A DNA stretch of 64,000 bases from the NCBI RefSeq assembly GCF_040656415.1, contig NZ_JBFAMC010000001.1:806001-870000 (forward strand). Direction: 5' to 3'. The position numbers were made by a program, and so were the translations under genes. Origin of the DNA: Rhodococcus_F sp040656415 (GTDB taxonomy: Bacteria; Actinomycetota; Actinomycetes; Mycobacteriales; Mycobacteriaceae). The first letter of the stretch is position 1, and each line of letters opens with the position of its first letter. A model generated the notes under the pieces. It saw only the letters and a program-made list of their open reading frames with translations, had not been told where the DNA came from and ran no database searches. Below are positions 23,682 to 32,900 of the stretch, in pieces.

Positions 23682-24653
23682 TTACGAGACCGGCTGGTCG
23701 AGCCCCTGGTCGGTGACCCATTGCTCCGCCGCCGCCGCCGGTTCGGTCTTCGCGTCACCGGAGACGGCATCGTTAAGCGACAGAAGGGCTTCGGTGGTCA
23801 GTTTCGCCGACACAGCATCGAGCACCTCGGTCAGTTCGTCGGAGACCTTCGCGGTACGCACCACTGGGACTACGTTCTGCGCGGCGAAGTTGTCAAGCGG
23901 GTCCGTGAGCACCACGAAGTCGTTCTTCTCGATAGCTGGAGACGTGGTGAAGATGTTGGCAGCGGTGATCTGCCCTGAAGCAAGGGCTGCGACCGTGGCG
24001 GGACCACCGTTGTCGGCGATCGGAACGAAATTGTCGGCCGATATGTCGAGCCCGTACTTCGACTTCAATCCCGGCAGGCCACCGATGCGCTCGGCGAACT
24101 CCGCGGGCGCACCGAACTTGACCTCGCTCGAGTGCTCCGCAAGGTCGGCAATCGAAGTCAGGTTCCAACGTTGCGCCGTTTCCCTCGTGACGACGACGGC
24201 GTCCTTGTTTTCGGCCGGAGCCGGCGTGATGATCATGAGTTCCGGTCCCAGTGCGGCAGGAAGTGCTGCGTCGACGTCGGTGGCACTGGTCGCCGTCGAC
24301 TCGGGATCGACATATTGCAGGAGGTTTCCCGTGTAGTCGGGAATGACGTCGATGGACCCATCCTTCAGCGCCGGAATATATGCCTCCCGGGTGCCGATGT
24401 TGAACTTGGTGGTCACGTCGAACCCGTTTGCGCGGAGCGCGTCGGTGTAGATGTTCGCGACCGTCACCGATTCGGGGAAGTTTGCAGACCCGACGATGAT
24501 CGAATTCGGGTTGTCGCCGGACCCTTCGCCGCCCCCGGAGAGTGGATTGGATCCTCCACCGCAGGCCGCGAGCGACACTATCGCGACCGTTGCGAGAGCG
24601 GTACCGCCCACGACGCGGCGGGTGAAATATGACGGGATTCGTGAGGTGCGCAC
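23682..24653 (-). CDS. Glycine betaine/choline-type ABC transporter substrate-binding lipoprotein
   Basis: A 323-residue lipoprotein. The signal peptide (GGTALATVAIVSLAACGG) ends in a lipobox LAAC near residue 30. The mature part has the OpuAC type II binding fold: SIIVGSANFPESVTVANIYT, FNIGTREAYIPALKDGSIDV, IPDYTGNLLQYVDPEST, and AAQNVVPVVRTAKVSDEL near the end. These match osmoprotectant-binding proteins of the OpuCC/ProX type. GTG 24653 has GGAAAGGA upstream; the longer reading to 24779 overlaps promoter sequence for the divergent gene. First gene of the four-gene import operon. Confidence 0.87.
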   Translation of the reverse strand: MRTSRIPSYFTRRVVGGTALATVAIVSLAACGGGSNPLSGGGEGSGDNPNSIIVGSANFPESVTVANIYTDALRANGFDVTTKFNIGTREAYIPALKDGSIDVIPDYTGNLLQYVDPESTATSATDVDAALPAALGPELMIITPAPAENKDAVVVTRETAQRWNLTSIADLAEHSSEVKFGAPAEFAERIGGLPGLKSKYGLDISADNFVPIADNGGPATVAALASGQITAANIFTTSPAIEKNDFVVLTDPLDNFAAQNVVPVVRTAKVSDELTEVLDAVSAKLTTEALLSLNDAVSGDAKTEPAAAAEQWVTDQGLDQPVS

Positions 24654-24798
24654 AGGGTCCTTTCCGTCGTCACCGCGGCCGGGTCCGCCAAGGGCACCGG
24701 TGGGTGTGTGTAGGAGCTGCCAGGTGGCCAGTGTAACGATGGGGGGCGGACACAGCAGGGTCTTGTTGCGACTCGACATTTCAAGGAAGGACTCTTAC

Positions 24799-25746
24799 GT
24801 GGCACACACGCACAACGAAGGATCGCGGGCGGGGCGGCGATGCCGACCGTTGTCGTGGCGGCGGGTGGTGATCACCGCCTCGGCTGTGCTGCTGATGGGT
24901 GTGACGGCGTCCTGTGGAGTCGATCGTGCCACTCCCGACGAGTCCGCCGCGCCTGCGAGTCAAATCGTCGTCGGGGCCGGTGACAGCGCCGAGAGCCGAA
25001 TTCTGGCTGAAATCTATGCCGGTGCGCTGCGTACGACGGGAGCCTCGGTCAGCACAGCTCACGGTCTCGGTGCCCGCACCGACTACCTCGGTGAACTCGA
25101 CGCCGGCGACGTGACGGTGGTGCCGGAACTCACGGGCGAACTGCTTCGGTACTACAATCCCCGGTCGACGGAGACCGAGCAGGACGACGTCTTCGAGGCA
25201 CTGAGTAGGTCTTTGCCGCAGGGCCTTTCGGTATCCGACTTCGCCTCGGCCGAGGACAGGTCGGTGTTGGCCATCACGCCGGAAACCTCCACCCGCCTGA
25301 GCCTTACAGCCCTGGAGGATCTCAATCCCTGGTGCAGCACGACAACTGTTGTATACGCGCCGAGCTTCGAGGCCGATGCCTTGGCAGGTCTTAGCGGATG
25401 TTCGTTCGCCCAGACTCGTATGGCGACTGACGATGCGGCGGCAATCGCCGAAGTCACCGCCCCGGAGTCTGCCGACGAATCTGTCCGCCTGGCCGGTGTG
25501 ACCACAGCTTCCCCCGACGTCGCGGGTGCGGATCTCGTTCTGCTGTCCGACGCCGACCACGTCTTCACTGCGCAGAACGTCGTGCCGCTGTACCGAAGCG
25601 GAAGCCTTCGCGAATCCCAGGTGAAGGCGATGAACCTGGTAGCGGGTGAGCTGACGACAGCGGACCTGGCCGACATGATCGGCCAGGTCCGCGATGGTGC
25701 GGATTCAGCGGGCGTGGCGCGGATTTGGCTTGACGCTCATCTGTGA
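24799..25746 (+). CDS. Divergent second OpuC-like substrate-binding lipoprotein
   Basis: A 315-residue lipoprotein that is a divergent homologue of the SBP next door. Its signal peptide ends in VTASC (lipobox near residue 39). Shared landmarks are SQIVVGAGDSAESRILAEIY, VVPELTGELLRYYNPRSTET (compare IPDYTGNLLQYVDPEST in the neighbour) and FTAQNVVPLYRSGSL (compare FAAQNVVPVVRTA). It is shorter in the second lobe. It could be an alternative receptor for the same importer, or a sensor. GTG 24799 has AAGGAAGGA 8-16 bases upstream. Its 3' end overlaps the convergent esterase gene by 42 bases. Confidence 0.78.
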   Translation: MAHTHNEGSRAGRRCRPLSWRRVVITASAVLLMGVTASCGVDRATPDESAAPASQIVVGAGDSAESRILAEIYAGALRTTGASVSTAHGLGARTDYLGELDAGDVTVVPELTGELLRYYNPRSTETEQDDVFEALSRSLPQGLSVSDFASAEDRSVLAITPETSTRLSLTALEDLNPWCSTTTVVYAPSFEADALAGLSGCSFAQTRMATDDAAAIAEVTAPESADESVRLAGVTTASPDVAGADLVLLSDADHVFTAQNVVPLYRSGSLRESQVKAMNLVAGELTTADLADMIGQVRDGADSAGVARIWLDAHL

Positions 25747-26625
25747 ACGGAGAAATTCGCCCAGTTCGGCGACCGCGTCCTCAGCCTCTCGTACCAAAGA
25801 CGCCTGCAGGTGGGCGACGTGCCACAGACGGGCGTACTCGGTGAGCGTGACATCCACGTTCGACTGTTCCAGCTTGTCGGCGAACTCCATGACCTGCGGG
25901 TAGAGAACTTCCTCCACGCCGATGTGAATCAGAGTGGGCGGCAACCCTTTCAGGTCCCCCAACATCGGGGCGTAGCCGGGGTCGCTCGCATCCCCGTTGC
26001 CCAGATACTTCTCGGCCGCGTCGAACGACCAACCCGCATTGACGACGAGGTCACGGGGGCGGGGATAGTCGCGACGCCCTGGGTCGACCCATGGTGAGAT
26101 CAGGGCCATCGCGGCGGGCGTCACGCCGTGCCGATCGATCAGGCGCCGTGCAGTTGCGACAGCGAGTCCGCCGCCTGCAGAGTCACCTGCGACAGCTAGT
26201 TGCTCTGTCTCGTAACCGTGTTCGGTGTTCAGTTCCATGTACGCCGCCACCGCGTCCTCGAGGCCGGCCGGGAACGGATGCTCCGGTGCCAACCTGTAGT
26301 CGAGGGTGTAGACCGCGGCGCCGGATTCCTTGGCAAGGTAGGCGGCCAGCGAGCGGTGCGTTGCCGGCGAACCGATCGTGAAGGCGCCGCCGTGTAGGTA
26401 GAGAACGGCGGTCTGGCGTTTCGTGGCCCCTACGGTGATTCGCTCCGCGGGTCGGCCGGCCAGTGAGGTCGGGCGAACGACGGTACCCGGTGGGAACCGC
26501 TGTAGCGGGGCACCGAGTTCGAGGAGCGCCCTCTGTACGTCGTACGGAAGCCTCGCGTTGAGGCTCAGCCGGTAGAAGGGCCGGAGGGCGGCCGCGACGA
26601 CCGGAAGTGGTAGGTGCAAGCTCAT
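25705..26625 (-). CDS. HSL-family alpha/beta hydrolase (LipR-like esterase)
   Basis: A 306-residue esterase of the hormone-sensitive lipase group. The oxyanion motif is YLHGGAFTIGSPATH (HGG), the nucleophile elbow is AVAGDSAGGGLAVAT (GDSAG), and the late histidine is in ARLWHVAHLQAS. At the usual acid position the sequence reads IHIGVEEVLYPQ, so a glutamate may replace the common aspartate. It probably hydrolyses acyl esters such as those formed by the adjacent BVMO. ATG 26625 has GAGGAA upstream and begins 7 bases after the SDR stop; the longer reading to 26913 runs antisense within the SDR gene. Third gene of the BVMO operon. Confidence 0.85.
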   Translation of the reverse strand: MSLHLPLPVVAAALRPFYRLSLNARLPYDVQRALLELGAPLQRFPPGTVVRPTSLAGRPAERITVGATKRQTAVLYLHGGAFTIGSPATHRSLAAYLAKESGAAVYTLDYRLAPEHPFPAGLEDAVAAYMELNTEHGYETEQLAVAGDSAGGGLAVATARRLIDRHGVTPAAMALISPWVDPGRRDYPRPRDLVVNAGWSFDAAEKYLGNGDASDPGYAPMLGDLKGLPPTLIHIGVEEVLYPQVMEFADKLEQSNVDVTLTEYARLWHVAHLQASLVREAEDAVAELGEFLRSQMSVKPNPRHAR

Positions 26626-26632
26626 AAGTTCC

Positions 26633-27463
26633 TCAGTTCGACTTGGGCACAATGCGTTCGACGACGGTGGCGACCACACGCTGATAGTTGGACCCGACCA
26701 GCCGCACGAATGCGTCGAGCAACTTGGCATCGGTGCCGACCAGAATGCGGGGCTTACCCTTGCGGACGCCGTTGACGATGATCTTCGCCGCATCTTCGGC
26801 TGTGGTTCGCGCGAGCCTCTTGTCGAAGAATGCAGCGGAGGTATCCCGATCCTCGCCCGGCCCGACCGTGGCATTGCGGGCGATGGCAGTCTTGACCCCG
26901 CCGGGGTGCACACACGTGACCTTGACGGGATGCTTTGCGATCAGCATTTCCTGTCGCAGTGCCTCGGTGAAGCCGCGAACAGCAAACTTCGCCGCGTTGT
27001 AGGCACTCTGCTTCGGCATGGCCAACAGGCCGAACAGGCTCGAGATGTTCACGACATGGCCATCGCCCGACGCAATCAGGTGCGGAAGAAATGCCTTGGT
27101 GCCGTTGACCACTCCCCAGAAGTCCACGTCCATGATCTTTTCGATGTCCTTGAACTGGGACTTCTCGAAGTCGCCGTTGTATGCGACGCCGGCATTGTTG
27201 TAGATCTGGTTGACCTTTCCGAAGTGGTCAACCACGTCATCTGCATACGCCAGCACTGCATCACGCTCGGTGACGTCCAGGTGATCGGACTTGACCTCGG
27301 CGCCCAGCGCTGTCGCTCCGCGCGCGGTTTCGGCGAGACCAGCCGCGTCCACGTCAGAGATGGCAAGTTTGGCGCCCTGGCCCGCCAAATTCAGCGCCAG
27401 GGCCCTACCGATGCCTGATCCGGCACCGGTGATCACCACTACCTTGCCTGCGAACTCACTCAC
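26633..27463 (-). CDS. Short-chain dehydrogenase/reductase
   Basis: A 276-residue classical SDR. It shows the cofactor motif VVVITGAGSGIGRALAL (TGxxxGIG), NNAGVAYNG, the catalytic serine in HVVNISSLFGLLAMP, and YNAAKFAVRGFTEALRQ (YxxxK). The aspartate in AISDVDAAGLAE after strand 2 favours NAD over NADP. It would oxidise or reduce an alcohol/ketone pair and feed the BVMO. The stop of the BVMO gene overlaps its start (ATGA, 27460-27463). The order BVMO-SDR-esterase resembles the mymA-sadH-lipR genes of M. tuberculosis with two genes exchanged. Confidence 0.87.
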   Translation of the reverse strand: MSEFAGKVVVITGAGSGIGRALALNLAGQGAKLAISDVDAAGLAETARGATALGAEVKSDHLDVTERDAVLAYADDVVDHFGKVNQIYNNAGVAYNGDFEKSQFKDIEKIMDVDFWGVVNGTKAFLPHLIASGDGHVVNISSLFGLLAMPKQSAYNAAKFAVRGFTEALRQEMLIAKHPVKVTCVHPGGVKTAIARNATVGPGEDRDTSAAFFDKRLARTTAEDAAKIIVNGVRKGKPRILVGTDAKLLDAFVRLVGSNYQRVVATVVERIVPKSN

Positions 27464-29103
27464 GGCGTGGTGGCTTTCACGCCGTCAGGATCGACCTGCG
27501 CTGGTATGGCCTTGGAGTTCGCGGACTTCCTCTTCCTTTTCGCCTTGACCTTCCCGTTCACCGGCGCGGGTGCGGGTTCGGGCGCCGGTACGGGTAGGTC
27601 GGCCGTAGCAACGCTGTCATATGCGGCAAGGTCGAAACGCTGGGTCTCGTTGCGGAACTCGAAGGTGAAGCCCGGCCACAGCGTGGTGTTGTTGCCGTGC
27701 TTGTCGAGGTACCAGCTCGCGCAGCCGCCGGTGTTCCAGACGCTGTTCGACAACCTTTTCTGAATGTCCGCGTTGTAGCGGTCCAGGACGTCCTCGCGGA
27801 CCTCGATCTTGCCGATGTCGTGCTTGTCCAGCGTCCGCAGTGCGTCGACCAGGTAGCTCAGCTGCGATTCGATCATGTAGACCATCGAGCTGTGGCCCAG
27901 ACCCGTGTTGGGGCCCGTGAGGAAGAACATGTTGGGGAAGTTCGCGATGGCCGCGCCTTTGTAAGCTCGCTGTCCACCGTCTTCGAAGACCTGAGCGAGT
28001 GATCGGCCGTCCTTGCCGAAGATGGTTTCGAAGGTGGGGGAGTCGGTGACGTGGAATCCGGTGGCGACGACGATCGCGTCGACCTCGCGGACGGTGCCGT
28101 CCCGGGACACCACCGAGTTGGCGGTGACCTTCTCGATGCCGTCGGTCACGAGGTCGACGTTGTCCTGCGCGAGGGTCGGGTAGTAGTTGTTGGAGATCAG
28201 GATGCGCTTGCAGCCGAGCTGGAAGTTCGGTGCCACCTTCTCTCGAAGCGCCTTGTCCTTGATCTGGCTGCGCAGGTGGAGCGTGGCCGAGAGTTCCAGG
28301 GGCTTCATGAACACCGGAGCCTTCGTCAGTCCGAAGACCTGCGTCTCCCGCCACAAGTAGACACCCGTGCGATAGAGCCGCTGGAAACCCGGGACGTACT
28401 TGAATGCGGCCTGCTCCAGCGTCGTGTACTCGCGGTCCGCGCGGGGCAGGATCCACGGCGCTGTGCGCTGGTACACGTCGAGGTGGGAGACCTTCTTGCC
28501 GATTTCCGGGATGATCTGGATGGCGGAAGCACCCGTGCCGATGACGGCGACGCGCTTACCGGTGAGGTCGGCGTCGTGATTCCAGCGGGCGGAATGGAAG
28601 ATCTCGCCCTCGAATCCTTCTATGCCCTCGATGTCGGGCAGGGACGGCTCGCACAATGTACCGACCGCGGAGACGACGATCTTGGCGACGAAGTTTCCCT
28701 TGCTGGTGCTGACTTCCCATCGTGTGGTCGCCTCGTTCCAGCGGGCAGACTGCACATCGCAGTTGAAAAGGTGCTTGTCGAGCACCTTGAACTTCCTGGA
28801 CACCGACTGAATGTACTTCTGGATCTCGGGTTGCGGCGAGAACGACCGCGTCCAGTTCGGGTTCAGGGCGAACGAGTACGAGTACAACTGTGAGGGGACG
28901 TCACACGCCGCGCCCGGATACGTGTTGTCCCGCCAGGTACCGCCGACGTCGCTGCCGCGTTCGAGCACGAGGAAGTCGGTCTTGCCTGCCTGGGTCAGCT
29001 TGATCGCCGCGCCGAGGCCGGAGAACCCGCTGCCGATGATCAGGGTGTCGACGTGGCGGACATCAGCGGTGGGCTCGTAAGTATCTGTGTCTGGGAGACT
29101 CAT
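27460..29103 (-). CDS. Flavin-containing Baeyer-Villiger-type monooxygenase
   Basis: A 547-residue NADPH/FAD enzyme. The FAD motif is LIIGSGFSGLGAAIKL (GxGxxG), then GGTWRDNTYPGAACDVPSQL. The BVMO fingerprint is present as FEGEIFHSARWN (FxGxxxHxxxW, with N instead of P/D at the last place). The NADPH motif is VAVIGTGASAIQIIP, and IVVATGFHVTD is typical. It would insert oxygen into a ketone to give an ester for the nearby esterase. The last 45 residues are an unusual Pro/Ala then Lys/Arg-rich tail (PAPEPAPAPVNGKVKAKRKR). ATG 29103 is preferred over GTG 29112, which lies inside the -10 box. Confidence 0.88.
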   Translation of the reverse strand: MSLPDTDTYEPTADVRHVDTLIIGSGFSGLGAAIKLTQAGKTDFLVLERGSDVGGTWRDNTYPGAACDVPSQLYSYSFALNPNWTRSFSPQPEIQKYIQSVSRKFKVLDKHLFNCDVQSARWNEATTRWEVSTSKGNFVAKIVVSAVGTLCEPSLPDIEGIEGFEGEIFHSARWNHDADLTGKRVAVIGTGASAIQIIPEIGKKVSHLDVYQRTAPWILPRADREYTTLEQAAFKYVPGFQRLYRTGVYLWRETQVFGLTKAPVFMKPLELSATLHLRSQIKDKALREKVAPNFQLGCKRILISNNYYPTLAQDNVDLVTDGIEKVTANSVVSRDGTVREVDAIVVATGFHVTDSPTFETIFGKDGRSLAQVFEDGGQRAYKGAAIANFPNMFFLTGPNTGLGHSSMVYMIESQLSYLVDALRTLDKHDIGKIEVREDVLDRYNADIQKRLSNSVWNTGGCASWYLDKHGNNTTLWPGFTFEFRNETQRFDLAAYDSVATADLPVPAPEPAPAPVNGKVKAKRKRKSANSKAIPAQVDPDGVKATTP

Positions 29104-29139
29104 GCACGCCACAATAAGACGCTATTGATTTTCGGTCAA
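29104..29139 (-). promoter_or_regulatory. Promoter of the BVMO operon (leaderless)
   Basis: On the minus strand TTGACC (29139-29134), a 17-base spacer, TATTGT (29116-29111) and 7 bases lead to ATG 29103. This is a near-consensus vegetative promoter with the mRNA predicted to begin at the start codon. The -35 box lies within the palindromic operator. Confidence 0.65.
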
Positions 29140-29149
29140 TAGCTATTGA
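29122..29149. promoter_or_regulatory. Overlapping palindromic operator between BVMO and tetR genes
   Basis: Three copies of one 7-base half site: CTATTGA (29122-29128), its complement TCAATAG (29136-29142) and CTATTGA again (29143-29149). They form a 21-base spaced palindrome and a perfect 14-base palindrome (29136-29149) that share the middle arm. This is the expected place for the divergent TetR protein to bind and control both promoters. Confidence 0.72.
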
Positions 29150-29160
29150 CTTACGTTTAG

Positions 29161-29172
29161 TAGTCTTGTGTC
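29161..29172 (+). promoter_or_regulatory. Predicted -10 box of tetR gene (leaderless)
   Basis: TAGTCT (29161-29166) is followed by 6 bases and ATG 29173. Confidence 0.5.
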
Positions 29173-29823
29173 ATGGCAGTTGTGAAGCGGACCCGTCTCA
29201 GCCCCGAGCAACGGCGCGCGCAATTGATCGATCTCGGCGAAAAAATGCTCGCAGAACGACCCCTCGAGCAGATCACCGTCGAGGACATCGCGGACCAGGC
29301 CGGGGTGTCGCCCGGTCTGCTGTTCCACTACTTCGCCTCCAAGCACGACTTCCACCTCGCAATCGTCCGGCATGCGAACGACGAGATGCTTGCTTATACG
29401 GCCGCCGATCCGTCCCTCGAGAAACTCGGCGATCCGATGCGGGTCCTGCGTTCGGTGCTGTCGTCCTACATCGACTATGCCAGCGAGAATCGCACATGCT
29501 ATCTGTCGCTGTCGCGCGGACCGGCGAGTGGCGACCCGGACATGCAGGCAATCTTCGAGGAGACTCGCGTGGTGATGTGCGAGCGGGTCCTCGAACAACT
29601 CAGGTTGCTTGCCATCGAGCCGACCTCCGCGGTGGTGCTCTCCGTGCGCGGATGGATCGCGTACGTCGAGGAGGTCACGATCACTTGGCTGTACAACCCG
29701 TTGCACAACCAGCGGTTGTCCCGCGACGAACTGATCGACATCGCCGCTCAGGCTCTTCCCGCGCTCGCCATTGCAGCGGCGCCTGAGATGGCGGCAACGC
29801 TGCAGTCAGCGATCGCGGGCTGA
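29173..29823 (+). CDS. TetR-family transcriptional regulator of the BVMO operon
   Basis: A 216-residue regulator. The N-terminal HTH is canonical: RRAQLIDLGEKMLAERPLEQ, ITVEDIADQAGVSPGLLFHY, then FASKHDFHLAIVRH. The rest is the helical ligand-binding domain, which includes LSSYIDYASENRTCYLSLSR and AVVLSVRGWIAYVEEVTITW. It is divergent from the BVMO operon with the palindromic operator between them, so it probably represses that operon and itself until a ketone, fatty acid or similar ligand binds. It ends 17 bases before a strong hairpin terminator. Confidence 0.85.
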   Translation: MAVVKRTRLSPEQRRAQLIDLGEKMLAERPLEQITVEDIADQAGVSPGLLFHYFASKHDFHLAIVRHANDEMLAYTAADPSLEKLGDPMRVLRSVLSSYIDYASENRTCYLSLSRGPASGDPDMQAIFEETRVVMCERVLEQLRLLAIEPTSAVVLSVRGWIAYVEEVTITWLYNPLHNQRLSRDELIDIAAQALPALAIAAAPEMAATLQSAIAG

Positions 29824-29840
29824 AATCGGACCAGGAACTA

Positions 29841-29888
29841 CGAAAGCCGGGCCGGCTCACTCCCTGGAGTGGACCGGCCCGGCTTTCG
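29841..29888. terminator. Strong bidirectional terminator between tetR and kgd
   Basis: CGAAAGCCGGGCCGG (29841-29855) pairs perfectly with CCGGCCCGGCTTTCG (29874-29888), with an inner CACTCC/GGAGTG stem. With AAAG on the left and CTTTCG on the right it can end transcription from either side. Confidence 0.85.
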
Positions 29889-29943
29889 CTGGAGAACCGA
29901 AATCACAAACGAAACTCAGCTGAACGCTTCATCCGTTTCATGC

Positions 29944-32900
29944 TCAATCGCTGAACATTCGAGCGGTTTCGCCCCTTTCGCTGAACGCTTCATCGATGAT
30001 CTCTTGCTGTTCTACCGCGTGCACCTTGCTCGAGCCAGACGACGGCGCCGACATCGAACGACGAGAGATGCGTTTGATTCCGCTCAGCTTGTCGGGCAGC
30101 AGTTCGGGCAGCGCGAGACCGAAGAACGGCCACGCGCCCTGGTTGGCCGGCTCCTCCTGAACCCACTGGAACTCGACGGCATTCGGATAGAGGTCGAGTG
30201 TTGCGCGTAGGCGACGGCTTGGAATCGGGTACAACTGCTCGATGCGGACGATCGCGATGTCCTCACGGTTGTCCTTGTGCTTCCTCGCCAGCAACTCCCA
30301 GTACAGTTTTCCGCTGACAAGAAGAACGCGGCGGACCTTGGAGCGGTCGGCGATGCCGTCCTCGTACGCGGGCTCCTCGAACACCGACCGGAACTTGCCG
30401 GTGGTGAAGTCTTCGATCTCCGAGACCGCAGCCTTGTTGCGTAGCATCGATTTCGGTGTGAAGACGACCAACGGGCGATTGATGCCGTCGAGCGAGTGAC
30501 GCCGCAGCAAGTGGAAGTAGCTCGCCGGCGTGGACGGCACGGCGACCGTCATCGAACTTTCCGCACACAGCTGCAAGAAGCGTTCGATGCGGCCGGACGT
30601 GTGGTCGGGACCTTGACCTTCGTGGCCGTGCGGCAGCAGCAGCACGACATCGGAAAGCTGTCCCCACTTGGCCTCACCCGATGAGATGAACTCGTCGATG
30701 ATGGACTGCGCACCGTTGACGAAATCACCGAACTGTGCCTCCCACAGCACCAGCGCGTCCGGGTTGCCTACGGCGTAGCCGTATTCGAAGCCGACGGCTG
30801 CGAACTCGCTGAGCGCGGAGTCGTAGACCATGAACTTGCCGTGGTTCTCGCTACCCAGGTTCTGTAGAGGGGTGTACTCCTCGCCCGTCTTGCGGTCGAT
30901 GAGCACCGAGTGACGTTGCGTGAAAGTGCCACGCCTCGAGTCCTGGCCGGACAGGCGAACCAGCTTGCCCTGGTCGACAAGCGAGCCGAAGGCGAGAAGT
31001 TCCGCAAACGCCCAGTCGATCTTGCCTTCGCGAGACATCTCCAGACGCTTCTCGATGACTGGTTTCACTCGCGGATGCACGGTGAAACCTTCGGGAAGGT
31101 TGACGAACGCGTCGCCGATCCGCTCGAGAACCGAGATGTCGACGGACGTCTTCAGCTTGGTCGGCAGCGGCTGATCCAATTCGACCGATTCGCTCGGCCC
31201 GGGTGTGTACTTCTCGAGTTCGCGGACCTCGTTGAATACCCGTTCGAGCTGGCCCTGGTAGTCGCGTAGGGCGTCTTCGGCTTCCTTCAGCGAGATGTCG
31301 CCGCGGCCGATCAGGGATTCGGTGTAGCTCTTGCGGACGCTGCGCTTGGTGTCGATGACGTCATACATGGCCGGTTGCGTCATCGAGGGGTCGTCGCCCT
31401 CGTTGTGACCGCGACGGCGGTAGCAGATCATGTCGATGACGACGTCCTTGTGGAACTTCTCTCGGAAATCGACGGCCAGCTGGGCGACCCAGACGCAGGC
31501 CTCGGGGTCGTCGCCGTTGACGTGGAAGATCGGCGCGCCGATCATCTTCGCGACGTCGGTGCAGTACTCGGAAGACCGGGAGTGTTCCGGGGCGGTGGTG
31601 AAACCGACCTGATTGTTGACCACGATGTGCACAGTGCCACCGGTCCGGTAGCCGCGCAGCAGTGCCAGGTTCAACGTCTCGGCGACCACACCTTGACCGG
31701 CGAACGCGGCGTCGCCGTGCAGCATCAGCGGCAGGACGGTGAAGCCGTCCTCGCCCTTGTCGAGGATGTCCTGCTTGGCGCGGACCAGACCCTCGAGAAC
31801 CGGGTCTACCGCCTCCAGGTGTGAGGGATTGGCCGTGAGGGAGACGGTTATGTCGTTGTCACCGAACATCTGGATGTAGGTGCCCTCGGCGCCGAGGTGG
31901 TACTTCACGTCGCCGGAGCCGTGAGCGGCCGCCGGGTTCATGTTGCCCTCGAATTCCGTGAAGATCTTGGAGTAGGGCTTGCCGACGATATTCGCCAGGA
32001 CGTTCAGGCGACCACGGTGCGGCATACCGATGACGACCTCGTCGAGCGCGTGCTCGGCGGCTTGGTCGATGACAGCGTCCATCATCGGGATGACGGACTC
32101 GGCGCCCTCGAGCGAGAATCGCTTCTGGCCGACGTATTTGGTCTGGAGGAACGTCTCGAAGGCCTCTGCGGCGTTGAGCTTGCTCAGGATGTACTTCTGT
32201 TGGGCGACCGTGGGCTTGACGTGATGCGCCTCTACTCGGGCCTGTAGCCACTGCTGTTGTTCCGGCTCGAGGATGTGCGTGTACTCGACACCGATGTGGC
32301 GGCAATACGCGTCACGAAGCACGCTGAGGACGTCGCGCAGCTTCATCTTCGACTTGCCGTGGAAGCCGCCGACTTTGAACTCGCGATCGAGGTCCCAGAG
32401 GGTCAGGTCGTGTGTGGTGACGTCGAGGTCCGGATGGCTGCGGAACTTGTCCTTGACGAACTGGAGCGGATCCGTGTCGGCCATCAGGTGACCGCGGTTG
32501 CGGTATGCGGCGATCAACTCGAGAACACGAGTGCTCTTGTCGATGGCGCCTTCCGGCACGTCCTTCCGCCAGCGGACCGGTTCGTACGGGATGTGCAGCG
32601 AGTGGAAGATCTCGTCGTAGAATTCGTCGCTGATCAGCAGGTTGTGGATGGTCCGAAGGAAATCGCCCGATTCGGCACCTTGAATGATCCGGTGATCGTA
32701 CGTCGAAGTGAGAGTCATGAGCTTGCCGACGCCCATTTCGGCGATGCGCTCGTCGCTCGCGCCCTGGAACTCTGCGGGGTACTCCATGGCGCCGGCGCCG
32801 ATGATGGCGCCCTGGCCGTTCATGAGGCGCGGCACCGAGTGCACTGTGCCGATCCCACCGGGATTGGTCAGCGAGATGGTGACACCCGAGAAGTCCTCGG

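Noticed and set aside
29104..29112. GTG 29112 as BVMO start
   Set aside because: The codon overlaps the predicted -10 box TATTGT, so it would not be transcribed from that promoter; ATG 29103 fits a leaderless start.
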